Assembly (NCBI GenBank): GCA_031262035.1
Contig: JAISIL010000011.1
Location: 1 to 36,606, forward strand
DNA from: Spirochaetaceae bacterium
GTDB taxonomy: Bacteria > Spirochaetota > Spirochaetia > Treponematales > Breznakiellaceae
Reading direction: 5' to 3'
Length of the DNA: 36,606 nt
Shown here: piece by piece, positions 9,401 to 17,229 of the stretch
Layout of the letters: every line of letters begins with the position of its first letter
Numbering within the stretch: the stretch's first letter is position 1
Made by a program: the position numbers and the translations under genes
The notes under the pieces: generated by a model
What the model saw: the letters and a program-made list of their open reading frames with translations, nothing else
Databases searched by the model: none
What the model was told of the DNA's origin: nothing

Positions 9401-12378
9401 CTCATCTTTTTTGGGTTTTGCGGCTTGTAAATACTGCCGTCAACATTCTGCACGGTAAAAATATGTTCCTGTTCTTCACCTGCTTTTGCAAAACCTGTCT
9501 TCCGTGAAAGGCCTATGTAAAACGATGCCGGGTGAATGAGCACCTTCGAAGAAGCCTCTATCATTTGGCCTGAAAGGTCGGTAATATTACTCTGCAAAAT
9601 ATACGAATAGGGCATACCAATAACTTCTTCATCACCTGTTCTTTGCGAAAAATCTGCCTCGCCACTGCTATTGAGTTTTCCTTCTTCTGTAGACAAATTC
9701 TTTCGGGCATCCGCATTCTCTTCAGTCCGGGGGCCATAGATATAGCCATCGGGCGCTGCCGGAGGAATAAACCAAGAGGACTCGCGATACCAGGCTGCAT
9801 TGTATGCAGCATCATTTAGAGGTCCGCCTGACATATACGAGGCCGTCAGTTTTTCAGTAATAGTATCACCTGAATACAACGGGCTCTGCGGTGTTTGAAA
9901 ATTTGCTTCGAACTTACGGCGCTCAAAGTAGGAGACCTGTATTTGTGTGCTGCCTGCTACAGTTGTTGTATTCTCTCTGCGGTAAGACAGGCGATAATTC
10001 CCCGGCGGAATAGTTTCAGGAAGACTAATTGTTCCGTTAAAGCCACCTGAATCACTTAAACTACCACTGATCGTCTGAATCTCCTGGCCCTGCCAGGAAT
10101 CTTCTTCGAGGACTATCGAATAATTGCCTTTATACACCAGATACATCCCCAGCACCAAAGAACGGTCTACACCACGAAAACTAATTGTTTCGCCGGGTTT
10201 GTAAATACCCCGGTCGCTAAAGAGGAAGACTACCGGCTTCACCTCTTCTGCTGTTTGGGGCTGCCTGAAACCAACTCCGAAAGCCCAGGCATTATGGGAA
10301 CCGGGCCGATAGACCACCCGGTCGCCTTCTTTTTCGGCAGAAACCCAGGGCTCTGTCCTGTAATCCTCGCCGGTCAAGGTTGCATCACGAAGAAGCCCGG
10401 TCTCGGTCACAATTACTGCAAGGCCGTTTTTATCGCTCATTGCCTGCCCAAATGAATTACTGTCATTTACTACCCAATCGGTTTTTGTTCTGCCTTCATC
10501 ATCAAAAAAAGGTGCAGGCCGCAAAAGGCTGACAACAGCGCCTTCAACCGGTTCGCCGGTAGAAATTCTGCTTACAAGGGCTGTGGTTTTATTAAAAGCA
10601 TAGCGAACGGTCAGAGCTAAATCACTTACCTGCAGGCGCATAGTATTACTGATACTTGCCTGCACTTCTTCTTCCTGACTGCTTGACGAACCACTATCGT
10701 CGCTTATCATTATGTATCGGGTTTGTTTCTGGGGAAAGGTAAGATTCGCATTAAAATACACAGAACCTCTACCATATTCATTAAGGTAAGGGTTCAGGTC
10801 AATTTCTTCAAAATGCGGCTTATTGTCGCTGCTTGCTTCAAGGTCAATCTTGTTTTCCTGAATGAGTGCATTGGGTGCATCAAAAGATTTAATATAATAC
10901 GATGAAGGTTCGATGATATTTGTATATTCAAAGATGGTTCTTGGCGTATAATTGGGCATGCCGGTAATTACTGCTTCCATTATATTGTTACCGGAATCGG
11001 GAAAAGAAGCACTGCCAAAAGGTTTTGCCTCTTTTGGCATGGCAAAGCTGCCCCGATAGGTTTTCCCCAGATTTCTTCCGTATACATCCTGCACATTTGC
11101 GTTTACAATCACCGTATAGGATTTACCATATTCCAATGGCAGCTTTGTCAAACGAACAGAATCATAATAGACCTGCTGATTATCCTTGCCAATACTGATG
11201 CTCTTTCCACCCTGTTCAGTGATACTAATCTGATTAGTAAAACTCTCTGTATTAAGGCGGGCGGAAAACTTGATATCGACATCCATTGAACTATTATCGT
11301 AGCTTTCTTCGCAGGCCAGCTTGTTTACCAGAAAAAGGCCCGGTGTAGAAAAACTGTATCCCGTGGCATTCGATGAAAGCCTGACAGTAACACTGGTATT
11401 AAAGTTTATAGCATCTGTAACATGAGCAATAACAGTATCTTCATCACTTTGTTCTAGTGTATAATTTAGATTGCTGTTTCTTCCCTGTGTAATCTTCAAA
11501 TTACTGTAGAGCTCGGCAGTATTTACCGGATAATTAAAATCAATGCTTATCTCTTTTGCTGCTTCCGGGGGAACATTGGTATCATTAAACCACATGCCGG
11601 TATCTTTTTTGAATGCAATACCTGCTTCAATCTTACTAATGGCAAGCGGCGCCGTATTAAAACGAAGGCTTGTATTCCCTGCAAAAGTGTTTCCGTATAA
11701 AGATTTTACAGCAGGATTTATATTAATCGTATAATTGGTTCCCGCTTTAAACGATTCACTTGCCTGAAAGACAAGAAAACTGGAACCTGACCACATAAAA
11801 GTTCCCTCAACCGGAGGTTGTATGTTTACCAGAGCAGAACTGCTTTCGCGAACATTCAATGTAGACAGGGCGGACATCGGCTGGCTAAAAATGATGTATA
11901 TTTGTGGACGGTCTACAATGTCTGCCACCGTTCCCTGCGGCCCCCAATCGCTAATCGTCACGGGGCTCCGTGTTCTGTTTTTTTCAAAGTCATCATTATC
12001 AATAGTAGTAAGGCCGGCAGCAAGAGTGTCGGACTGCAATTCATAATCAATTACATAGTCAGAAAGCGGACGCAGAGGACTATCAAGTATTTGAGGAGCA
12101 GTGCTCGTCTGAGGAGTAGTTTGAAGAGGCATCGGCAGAGCCTTTGTTTCAGGCTTTTCTTCCGGAGGATACTGGGGGCGATAATCGAGATTGAAGGCAG
12201 CAGCGACTGCCTCATCATTTGCAAGGCTTAACATGCCCATACCGGGTTTTTCCGCTTCTTTTATATAGCTCGTTTCCGGCACCGGCACAATATCAATCTG
12301 CTCCTTCGGCGCTTCTTCTTTGCAAGAGACAAAGAAAGATACAAGTAAAAGAATAATACCCTTTTTATACAAAACCAT
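6400..12378 (-). CDS. Bacterial alpha-2-macroglobulin lipoprotein
   Basis: This 1992-residue protein resembles YfhM-type bacterial alpha-2-macroglobulins, which trap attacking proteases by a covalent thioester after cleavage of a bait region. The N-terminus is a lipoprotein signal: a Lys-Lys start, a hydrophobic core and the lipobox VSC, with Cys19 as the lipidated residue. Many beta-sandwich (MG) domains follow. The thioester motif CLEQ is intact at residues 1527-1530 within YPYGCLEQRSGAV, and an alpha-helical toroid domain follows. The family role is periplasmic protection when the envelope is breached, with the partner PBP1C repairing the wall; pbpC follows with a 53-bp overlap. The gene lies 30 bp after the ABC transporter and has GGAGAAA upstream of the ATG within a 13-bp tandem duplication. 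Confidence 0.94.
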   Translation of the reverse strand: MVLYKKGIILLLVSFFVSCKEEAPKEQIDIVPVPETSYIKEAEKPGMGMLSLANDEAVAAAFNLDYRPQYPPEEKPETKALPMPLQTTPQTSTAPQILDSPLRPLSDYVIDYELQSDTLAAGLTTIDNDDFEKNRTRSPVTISDWGPQGTVADIVDRPQIYIIFSQPMSALSTLNVRESSSALVNIQPPVEGTFMWSGSSFLVFQASESFKAGTNYTININPAVKSLYGNTFAGNTSLRFNTAPLAISKIEAGIAFKKDTGMWFNDTNVPPEAAKEISIDFNYPVNTAELYSNLKITQGRNSNLNYTLEQSDEDTVIAHVTDAINFNTSVTVRLSSNATGYSFSTPGLFLVNKLACEESYDNSSMDVDIKFSARLNTESFTNQISITEQGGKSISIGKDNQQVYYDSVRLTKLPLEYGKSYTVIVNANVQDVYGRNLGKTYRGSFAMPKEAKPFGSASFPDSGNNIMEAVITGMPNYTPRTIFEYTNIIEPSSYYIKSFDAPNALIQENKIDLEASSDNKPHFEEIDLNPYLNEYGRGSVYFNANLTFPQKQTRYIMISDDSGSSSSQEEEVQASISNTMRLQVSDLALTVRYAFNKTTALVSRISTGEPVEGAVVSLLRPAPFFDDEGRTKTDWVVNDSNSFGQAMSDKNGLAVIVTETGLLRDATLTGEDYRTEPWVSAEKEGDRVVYRPGSHNAWAFGVGFRQPQTAEEVKPVVFLFSDRGIYKPGETISFRGVDRSLVLGMYLVYKGNYSIVLEEDSWQGQEIQTISGSLSDSGGFNGTISLPETIPPGNYRLSYRRENTTTVAGSTQIQVSYFERRKFEANFQTPQSPLYSGDTITEKLTASYMSGGPLNDAAYNAAWYRESSWFIPPAAPDGYIYGPRTEENADARKNLSTEEGKLNSSGEADFSQRTGDEEVIGMPYSYILQSNITDLSGQMIEASSKVLIHPASFYIGLSRKTGFAKAGEEQEHIFTVQNVDGSIYKPQNPKKMSIELLREEWKRVQQPGVGGYVYDRYTREYISDYKTEINYTGNANNSFKLKPSKPGFYIIRLSMQDDAGRTALSEGTFYCTGSNASRWWNQSRAEELNLVSDKPLYNPGDKAQVLLQTPLPKGWYLITVEREGIYTEEVRYFDQAMNVIEIPIARNFVPLVYVSIASYSTRSSPPKHQYGEADVDKPKGYYGLIALAVNPHVRSFTVDLKLDKETYAPGETVNIELFTNKNGEAIANTELTLMAVDRGVVDVIDYHVPNPIDFFYDRSNFPLMAGGGDSRSWLVDPVTYRVKNLMGGAGATAEDSKIDERSDFNPTAVFLPAITTDEKGRAVASFTLPDSLTKYRLTAFAYKGDSFGLTEEEFTVTQPLTVQAVLPRRLRERDTGSVGVLLNNLDTKEHTITVQLETMDNICVVDSQDAKENMFSKMLTMPAGNTAAVYFDVAALHAGRETLRWTITSDVLNEALIVPLIVDANILKETSGISGFLDTDVNTITEPVILPSVTKLDEASLGIQLDAAGLSLVQDAFDYLIHYPYGCLEQRSGAVMSLLLLNDMSAILGMRTDIEDIPNTINLALSSWADMQLPTGGFPYWPSSSNADYYVTLRIAETVRTAQEKGFIIPPSLNIEKMFEYISKEYNTQNNYLKAYSLYIESIYNKEYLPDNLQALLPVENPIVLSFAGMAALNSNNTVSAEIAETNLKKLIRISPTGADLSGADVGANYYYGGKTEQLATSLAFLVRRNTDSALERRLLNSLIARKTTGKGWDNTAVSIRALQAICAYIAEDNLENTDINATVTLADTELLQGSFLGLNSNSLEQIYDLFLPPLLSFQNEQSNTTLPLTITKNGVGGLFYRATLSNSLPYELQTYTEQGIGVNYSIYNNNTNELITNNTFTAGVLYRIEAKVYSPMDRTYVALRLPVPSGAEVLEANTEKEERSKNQFDYTRTMDNEVQYFWDRFKRGEAGVSLLFRAVRRGVYPTPPAYVECMYEAETFGRSNGALCIID

Positions 12379-12402
12379 AACTTTCTCCCATAACTTTCTC
12401 CC
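12377..12402 (-). repeat. 13-bp tandem duplication carrying RBS and start of the macroglobulin gene
   Basis: ATAACTTTCTCCC occurs twice in tandem on the plus strand (12377-12389 and 12390-12402). Read on the coding strand this duplicates GGGAGAAAGTTAT, so there are two ribosome-binding-site/ATG units 13 nt apart and in different frames. The downstream ATG (12378) opens the macroglobulin. The upstream ATG (12391) opens a frame of only eight codons ending at TAA just inside the gene. Confidence 0.8.
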
Positions 12403-12408
12403 GGCTAC

Positions 12409-14235
12409 TTATTCTTCAATTTCCCCCTCGTATTGCAACTTATACAGTGTTGCATACAGGCCATTTTTCGCAATAAGTGCATCGTGTTTGCCGCTTTCCA
12501 CAAGAATGCCGTTGGAAAGGGCTAAAATCCGGTCTGCATGGCGAATAGTGCTTAAACGGTGCGCTATAACGATTGAGGTTCTTCCCTGAAGGACTTTTTC
12601 CATACCTAATTGTATCAATTTTTCTGTTTCCGTGTCAATAGAACTGGTTGCTTCATCGAGGATAACAATTGCAGGATTATGGGCAATAACCCGTGCAAAG
12701 CTGATTAATTGCCTCTGCCCGCTGGAAATATTGCTTGCTCCTTCCGATAGTTTTGTTTTATAGCCATCGGGAAGCTTGCTGATAAATTCGTGTGCATGCA
12801 CAGCCCTTGCCGCATCTTCAATTTGGGCATCACTTAAAGGCAGGCCCAGGCTGATATTGTCCGCTACAGTGCCCGAAAAGAGGAACACATCCTGCAACAC
12901 CGGAAGGCAAGCACTTCGTAAGGCAGAAAGGGGAATATCTTTTACCGGAATGCCGTCGAGTTTAATAAGGCCCGAATCAATGTCCCAAAGGCGGGTAAGC
13001 ACATTGGTAATGGTTGTTTTTCCTGCACCGGTGTAGCCTACAATCGCTGCCATCTCGCCGGGCTCCACGGTAAAGTTTAATCCCTTAAGCACTTCTTCAT
13101 TTTGCTTGTAGGAAAAGTGCACATTCTCGAAGTCTATATGCCCACGGAATGTTGGGGTGTTTTTTGTTTCGCCGGTGTCGGGAATAAAATCCTCTGTGTC
13201 CAATAGCTTAAAGACCCTTTCCCCGCCGGCCATTGCCGATTGGAGGAGCGTATATTTTTCTGCAATGTCGCCAACGGGGCCGTAGAACATACCAACCAGG
13301 TTGATGAATGCAAAAAGTGTGCCCAGTGTTTCTTCTCCACGGAGCACAAAAGCGGCACCAACAATAAGCACAGCAACAGTGGTCAGTGTTGAAAGCCAGT
13401 CAATTATCGGGCGGAAGGTAGCAAATACATACATCTCTTTTAAGCTTGCCTTAAGGAATTCGCCATTGCGTTCAGCAAATTCTTTTTTGCTTTTTCCTTC
13501 GCCACGAAACAATTGCACAACGGAAACACCGGAAAGCCGTTCGGATAAATACGAATTAACCTTACTTGATGCAACACGTTGTTTACGGTAGGCGTCACGG
13601 CTTTTTATGCGGCTGATATTTGTTGCAATAAGCACAGGCGGCAGTGTTACCAATACTACCAATGCTAATTTCCAGGAAAGCAGAAAAAGCACTATTATAA
13701 CACCAATCATAATAGAAAGGTCTTTAAGGAATGCAATTAAGACATCGGTAAAAAATGAATTGATTGTTTCAACATCGCTGGTAAGCCTGGTAACAATTCT
13801 TCCTACCGGATGCTTTGATAAAAAGCTTGTGCTCATTCGCACAGTTCTTTTGAACAATTGCAAACGCATGTCCTTCATTACAAGCTGCCCCAGGTAGCTT
13901 GTTGTCCAGGTTTGTATGTAGGTAAAAAGAAAAACCAAAAGAAGAATGCACAAGGTGAATATAGTCATGGCAAAGAGGTATTGGAAGCGTCCATTGTCAA
14001 GAAAGCCCTGTTCAATCGGGCTTAAGGCAGAAGCATGGGGGTTGGGGACAAGGGCATGGTCTATAACCCTTTGAATAATGACTGGGGTAACAAGGTCGCC
14101 AATAGTAGTAACAATCAGTGCAAAGAGAGTAATTACTGCAAACTTTTTGTATGGTTTTATATACGAGAGAATTCTTTTGAATATCTGGCTGTCATAACCT
14201 TTTGTTATTTCATCCTGTTCAAAATAATCAGACAC
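12409..14235 (-). CDS. ABC exporter half-transporter B (heterodimeric, unusual signature motif)
   Basis: This 608-residue ABC half-transporter has an N-terminal six-helix membrane domain (to about residue 320) and a C-terminal ATPase. Walker A is GYTGAGKTT at about 400-408. Walker B is IVILDEATSS with the catalytic Glu present. The ABC signature is degenerate, reading ISSGQ instead of LSGGQ. It starts with GTG, overlapping the hemerythrin stop by 8 bp (GTGTCTGA), with AGGGGAAG just upstream. The partner is the half-transporter at 14676-16466, whose Walker B ends in Asp. Together they should form an exporter with one degenerate and one normal ATP site, as in LmrCD, BmrCD and TM287/288. The substrate is unknown; multidrug or lipid export are both possible. 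Confidence 0.92.
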   Translation of the reverse strand: MSDYFEQDEITKGYDSQIFKRILSYIKPYKKFAVITLFALIVTTIGDLVTPVIIQRVIDHALVPNPHASALSPIEQGFLDNGRFQYLFAMTIFTLCILLLVFLFTYIQTWTTSYLGQLVMKDMRLQLFKRTVRMSTSFLSKHPVGRIVTRLTSDVETINSFFTDVLIAFLKDLSIMIGVIIVLFLLSWKLALVVLVTLPPVLIATNISRIKSRDAYRKQRVASSKVNSYLSERLSGVSVVQLFRGEGKSKKEFAERNGEFLKASLKEMYVFATFRPIIDWLSTLTTVAVLIVGAAFVLRGEETLGTLFAFINLVGMFYGPVGDIAEKYTLLQSAMAGGERVFKLLDTEDFIPDTGETKNTPTFRGHIDFENVHFSYKQNEEVLKGLNFTVEPGEMAAIVGYTGAGKTTITNVLTRLWDIDSGLIKLDGIPVKDIPLSALRSACLPVLQDVFLFSGTVADNISLGLPLSDAQIEDAARAVHAHEFISKLPDGYKTKLSEGASNISSGQRQLISFARVIAHNPAIVILDEATSSIDTETEKLIQLGMEKVLQGRTSIVIAHRLSTIRHADRILALSNGILVESGKHDALIAKNGLYATLYKLQYEGEIEE

Positions 14236-14683
14236 CTTGCTTCCCCTGCTTTTCTGCTGCGGTAAAACATTCCGCTGCCTTTAAATCATAGTTCTTGATA
14301 TGATTTACAATCCATGCACTGAGCATATCAGATATTTCTATCATCTTTTCTGCACGATTAGTGCTATTTACTTCCTGTAATTTATCCTCCAATTCTTTTT
14401 TTATACCATCATGAGCAATCTTGTGTTCAGTAAAACCGGCAAATTGCGCGGCATCCATTATCTGTTCTTCTGTGCAAAAATGATTTTCCAATTGCTGAAT
14501 GCCCATGTGAACTATCTTCTCAAATTCTTCTTCACTGTCTTTCCCTTTTCTGAAATAATCTGCTACATAGTTTATAAAGCTTAATATTTCTTTATGCTGG
14601 TTATCAATCAAACTGGAGCCTACAGAAAAACCATCATCCCAATCAGTATACTGAATAGTGTTTTCTTCGTGCATCTTATCCAT
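14228..14683 (-). CDS. Bacteriohemerythrin (di-iron O2-binding protein)
   Basis: This small cytoplasmic four-helix protein (151 residues from the chosen start) is of the hemerythrin family, which binds O2 at a di-iron site for storage, delivery or sensing. All seven expected ligands are seen: His30 (NQH), His68 and Glu72 (HFCTE), His87 and His91 (EHKIAH), His128 and Asp133 (HIKNYD). I chose the ATG at 14683 because GGAGG lies 6 nt upstream; a longer frame from 14731 would run 56 bp into the upstream gene. It overlaps both flanking ABC genes by 8 bp, so it sits translationally coupled between two half-transporters, an unusual position. In an anaerobe it may buffer or sense oxygen; any link to transport is inference. 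Confidence 0.9.
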   Translation of the reverse strand: MDKMHEENTIQYTDWDDGFSVGSSLIDNQHKEILSFINYVADYFRKGKDSEEEFEKIVHMGIQQLENHFCTEEQIMDAAQFAGFTEHKIAHDGIKKELEDKLQEVNSTNRAEKMIEISDMLSAWIVNHIKNYDLKAAECFTAAEKQGKQGV

Positions 14684-16466
14684 TTTTCCCCTCCAATTGC
14701 TGTAAGGCAGCAGTCTTTGCATAGAAACCATTCTGTTTAATCAATTCATCGGGACTGCCGTATTCGGCAATGCGGCCATTCTCGAGCACCAATACCTGTG
14801 CTGCATGCCGCAGTGTAGACACCCGGTGCGAAATGACAATAGCAGTCCTTCCCTTAAGCTCGGTAAAAAGTGCATCAAGTATGTGTCTTTCGGTTTCAGC
14901 ATCCACCGCAGAAAGTGAATCGTCAAGAATTAATATTTCAGGCTTAATCAAAAGGGCACGGGACATAGCAATTCTTTGCTTCTGCCCGCCGCTTAAAGTA
15001 AGGCCTTTTTCCCCAATTACGGTATCCCAGCCTTCATGAAAGGCCGTTAAATCCTGGTCAATTGCAGAAATTCTCGCCGCTTCCTGCACTTTTTCGTTAT
15101 ATTGGGGAGTATTTTTAAGTGATTGATCAATTCCGTAAGCAATATTATCACGAATACTATCAGAAAAAAGATAAGAATCCTGCGGCGTCACCCCAAAGCA
15201 GCCACGCAAAGCGGCAAGCGAATATTCATGCACATCAATCCCATTCACAAAAACTGTTCCCACAGGCGGGTCGACCATTCGTGTCAGTGTTTTAATCAAA
15301 GTAGACTTCCCCGAACCGGTTTTCCCCAGTATCCCCAGCATAGTCCCCCGCTGCACACTAAAACTAACATCATCCAAAACCTTCTTCTCATTCCCCGGAT
15401 AAGTAAACGACAAATGCTCGACACGAACAGCATCATCATTACTAACAACAACCTTCCTACTTCCTACTTCCTCCTTCCTACTTATTATTGATGGTTTTGT
15501 TTCTAAGACCTCATTAATTCTTGTCAAGCTTACCGCCCCGCGCTGAATCATATTGACCATAAAACCTGCACCCATAAGCGGCCATATTAGCATTTGTAAG
15601 TAGGTAAACAATGCAACCAAATCGCCTGCAAGCATCTGGCCATCGAGCACCTTTTTACCGCCAACAAGGAGTAGTATTATTGAAGTAAGTCCCGAAAGAA
15701 AAGTAACAAAGGGAAAAAAGAAGGAAAAGATTTTTGCAAGCACCATATTGGCAGCCTTGTAATCCTCGTTTGTATCTGCAAACTTTTTTACAAACCATGC
15801 TTCTTTTACAAATGATTTTACTACACGAATCCCGGCAAAGGTTTCTTGTGCTACATCGCTCATTTCTGAATAGGTTTCCTGCACACGGAAAAAACGCTTA
15901 CCCACGAGTTTACCAAAGAGCAGTATCAGTAGAGTAACAATAGGCAAAGGCAGCACCGCCCAAATAGCTGTAGAGGCATCCTGCACAAAGATAATAAGCA
16001 ATATGGCAATGGTCATAACAAGTGAATCACAAATTGTAACAAGGCCCATTCCTAAAGCCTGACGGACTGCCCCCAGGTCGTTTATAGCACGGGCCATTAA
16101 GTCGCCAATTTTATTCTTTTGATAAAAATCATAACTTAAGGTCAGAAGGTGACCAAAAAATTTATCCCGAAGTTCTGTTTCAATATGCCGGGAAGCACCG
16201 TGCAGAAAATAACGCCACAAAAAACGGCCGGCCGAAACCAGGGCCATTGTTCCCAGTGCATACAAGCCAAGCACAATAATTTCGTTTAATTCAAAAGACC
16301 CGAGTGAAATTAAATTAATGGCACGCCGGGTAAATTGCGGTATGAGCATTTGTGCAAGGTCGACAACAATTAAAAAAAATATTCCCCAAGCATATTGAAA
16401 GCGATAACGATAAAAATAATCTTTGAGGCTTTTAAAAACTTTCAGATGGACTTCTTTATTTTCCAT
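14676..16466 (-). CDS. ABC exporter half-transporter A (heterodimeric, Walker B Asp variant)
   Basis: This 596-residue ABC half-transporter has a membrane domain in the first ~310 residues. Walker A is GKTGSGKS at 381-388, followed by a canonical LSGGQ signature and Walker B LILDDSLSA, where Asp replaces the catalytic Glu. This is the usual sign of the subunit that carries the degenerate ATP site of a heterodimeric exporter. The partner is the 608-residue protein two genes downstream, whose own signature is the degenerate one. I chose the ATG at 16466, overlapping the preceding stop by 11 bp, rather than a TTG at 16505. Residues ~329-338 (RKEEVGSRK region) in the linker before the ATPase are encoded by a GGAAGTA-type simple repeat also found in purB. 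Confidence 0.92.
   Translation of the reverse strand: MENKEVHLKVFKSLKDYFYRYRFQYAWGIFFLIVVDLAQMLIPQFTRRAINLISLGSFELNEIIVLGLYALGTMALVSAGRFLWRYFLHGASRHIETELRDKFFGHLLTLSYDFYQKNKIGDLMARAINDLGAVRQALGMGLVTICDSLVMTIAILLIIFVQDASTAIWAVLPLPIVTLLILLFGKLVGKRFFRVQETYSEMSDVAQETFAGIRVVKSFVKEAWFVKKFADTNEDYKAANMVLAKIFSFFFPFVTFLSGLTSIILLLVGGKKVLDGQMLAGDLVALFTYLQMLIWPLMGAGFMVNMIQRGAVSLTRINEVLETKPSIISRKEEVGSRKVVVSNDDAVRVEHLSFTYPGNEKKVLDDVSFSVQRGTMLGILGKTGSGKSTLIKTLTRMVDPPVGTVFVNGIDVHEYSLAALRGCFGVTPQDSYLFSDSIRDNIAYGIDQSLKNTPQYNEKVQEAARISAIDQDLTAFHEGWDTVIGEKGLTLSGGQKQRIAMSRALLIKPEILILDDSLSAVDAETERHILDALFTELKGRTAIVISHRVSTLRHAAQVLVLENGRIAEYGSPDELIKQNGFYAKTAALQQLEGKNG
15452..15483 (-). repeat. In-frame GGAAGTA-type simple repeat inside ABC half-transporter A
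   Basis: On the coding strand this is a purine-only-plus-T stretch built from GGAAGTA and GGAAGGA units, containing AAGTAGGAAGGAGGAAG. It encodes SRKEEVGSRK between the membrane domain and the ATPase. The same 17-mer occurs in purB at 23964-24001. Its sharply different composition from the surrounding gene suggests an inserted or expanded element tolerated in a linker. Confidence 0.75.
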
Positions 16467-17229
16467 TTCTCTTATCGCTATCAGCTTTGGCAAGCCAGGC
16501 GTCAATTTTTCTTTTCAGTGTATTTGCTTCGTCAGGCCTATTTAGCAATACAAAGAGCCGCCTCTGGACCTGTAAAAAATTAACGGCTAACATTATATCA
16601 GAGGGGTTCTTAGTAGTCAGTTCATATTTTTTCCAATACTGATTAGCAATATTATCAAAAACCTGTTCAATCAGGGTAAAATGTAAATTAGTCACTTCAT
16701 AATCGGCATTATGCTGCTTCATAACCTGCATAGCCTGCTTTAAATCGACTATATTTTTTGTTATCGCAGCACAACGTGCTTCGAGGTCAAGCAATGCCCA
16801 GACATAACGGCTATCTTTTCCCGAGCTATCATTCAGGCGCTGCATAGTAAGGCCTATTTTCCGAACCAAATCGTATCTTGTCTTGGGCGACATAAATGTA
16901 AGAGCAGTCAGTCTATCTGCATACTCATCAAATGCTGCATCAACCTGTTTACCAATGATACCTTCAAGGCCGAGCAGAGCATTTTGCATAGCCAGTCTTG
17001 CATCACTTAAAAGAGTTTCGTTTCGCTGTGACTTCGCTGCAAGATAGGCCTCATTCAATGAAAGATTCACCGCCGCTTTTTCAATATTGAGCTGTGCAAG
17101 CACAATTTGTATTTCGGCAGTGTTTCCGTTCTTTATTTTTGCCTGCAAAAGAGCTTCTTTCTTTGCCAATTCATCCAAACGAGACTTGCAAAAATTTGAT
17201 ACTTCATTCAATTTTGACTTTGTTATCAT
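16456..17229 (-). CDS. Conserved-looking helical protein of unknown function
   Basis: I do not recognise this protein (257 residues from the ATG at 17229; a TTG start at 17259 is possible). It appears soluble and almost entirely alpha-helical, rich in Ala, Leu, Lys and Gln, with charged stretches that could form coiled coils in the first ~70 residues. No signal peptide, membrane segment or catalytic motif is visible. It overlaps recN by 26 bp upstream and the ABC gene by 11 bp downstream and has no good ribosome-binding site, so it is probably translated by coupling to recN. The position in a tightly packed operon argues that it is a real gene, but gives no function. Confidence 0.7.
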   Translation of the reverse strand: MITKSKLNEVSNFCKSRLDELAKKEALLQAKIKNGNTAEIQIVLAQLNIEKAAVNLSLNEAYLAAKSQRNETLLSDARLAMQNALLGLEGIIGKQVDAAFDEYADRLTALTFMSPKTRYDLVRKIGLTMQRLNDSSGKDSRYVWALLDLEARCAAITKNIVDLKQAMQVMKQHNADYEVTNLHFTLIEQVFDNIANQYWKKYELTTKNPSDIMLAVNFLQVQRRLFVLLNRPDEANTLKRKIDAWLAKADSDKRNGK

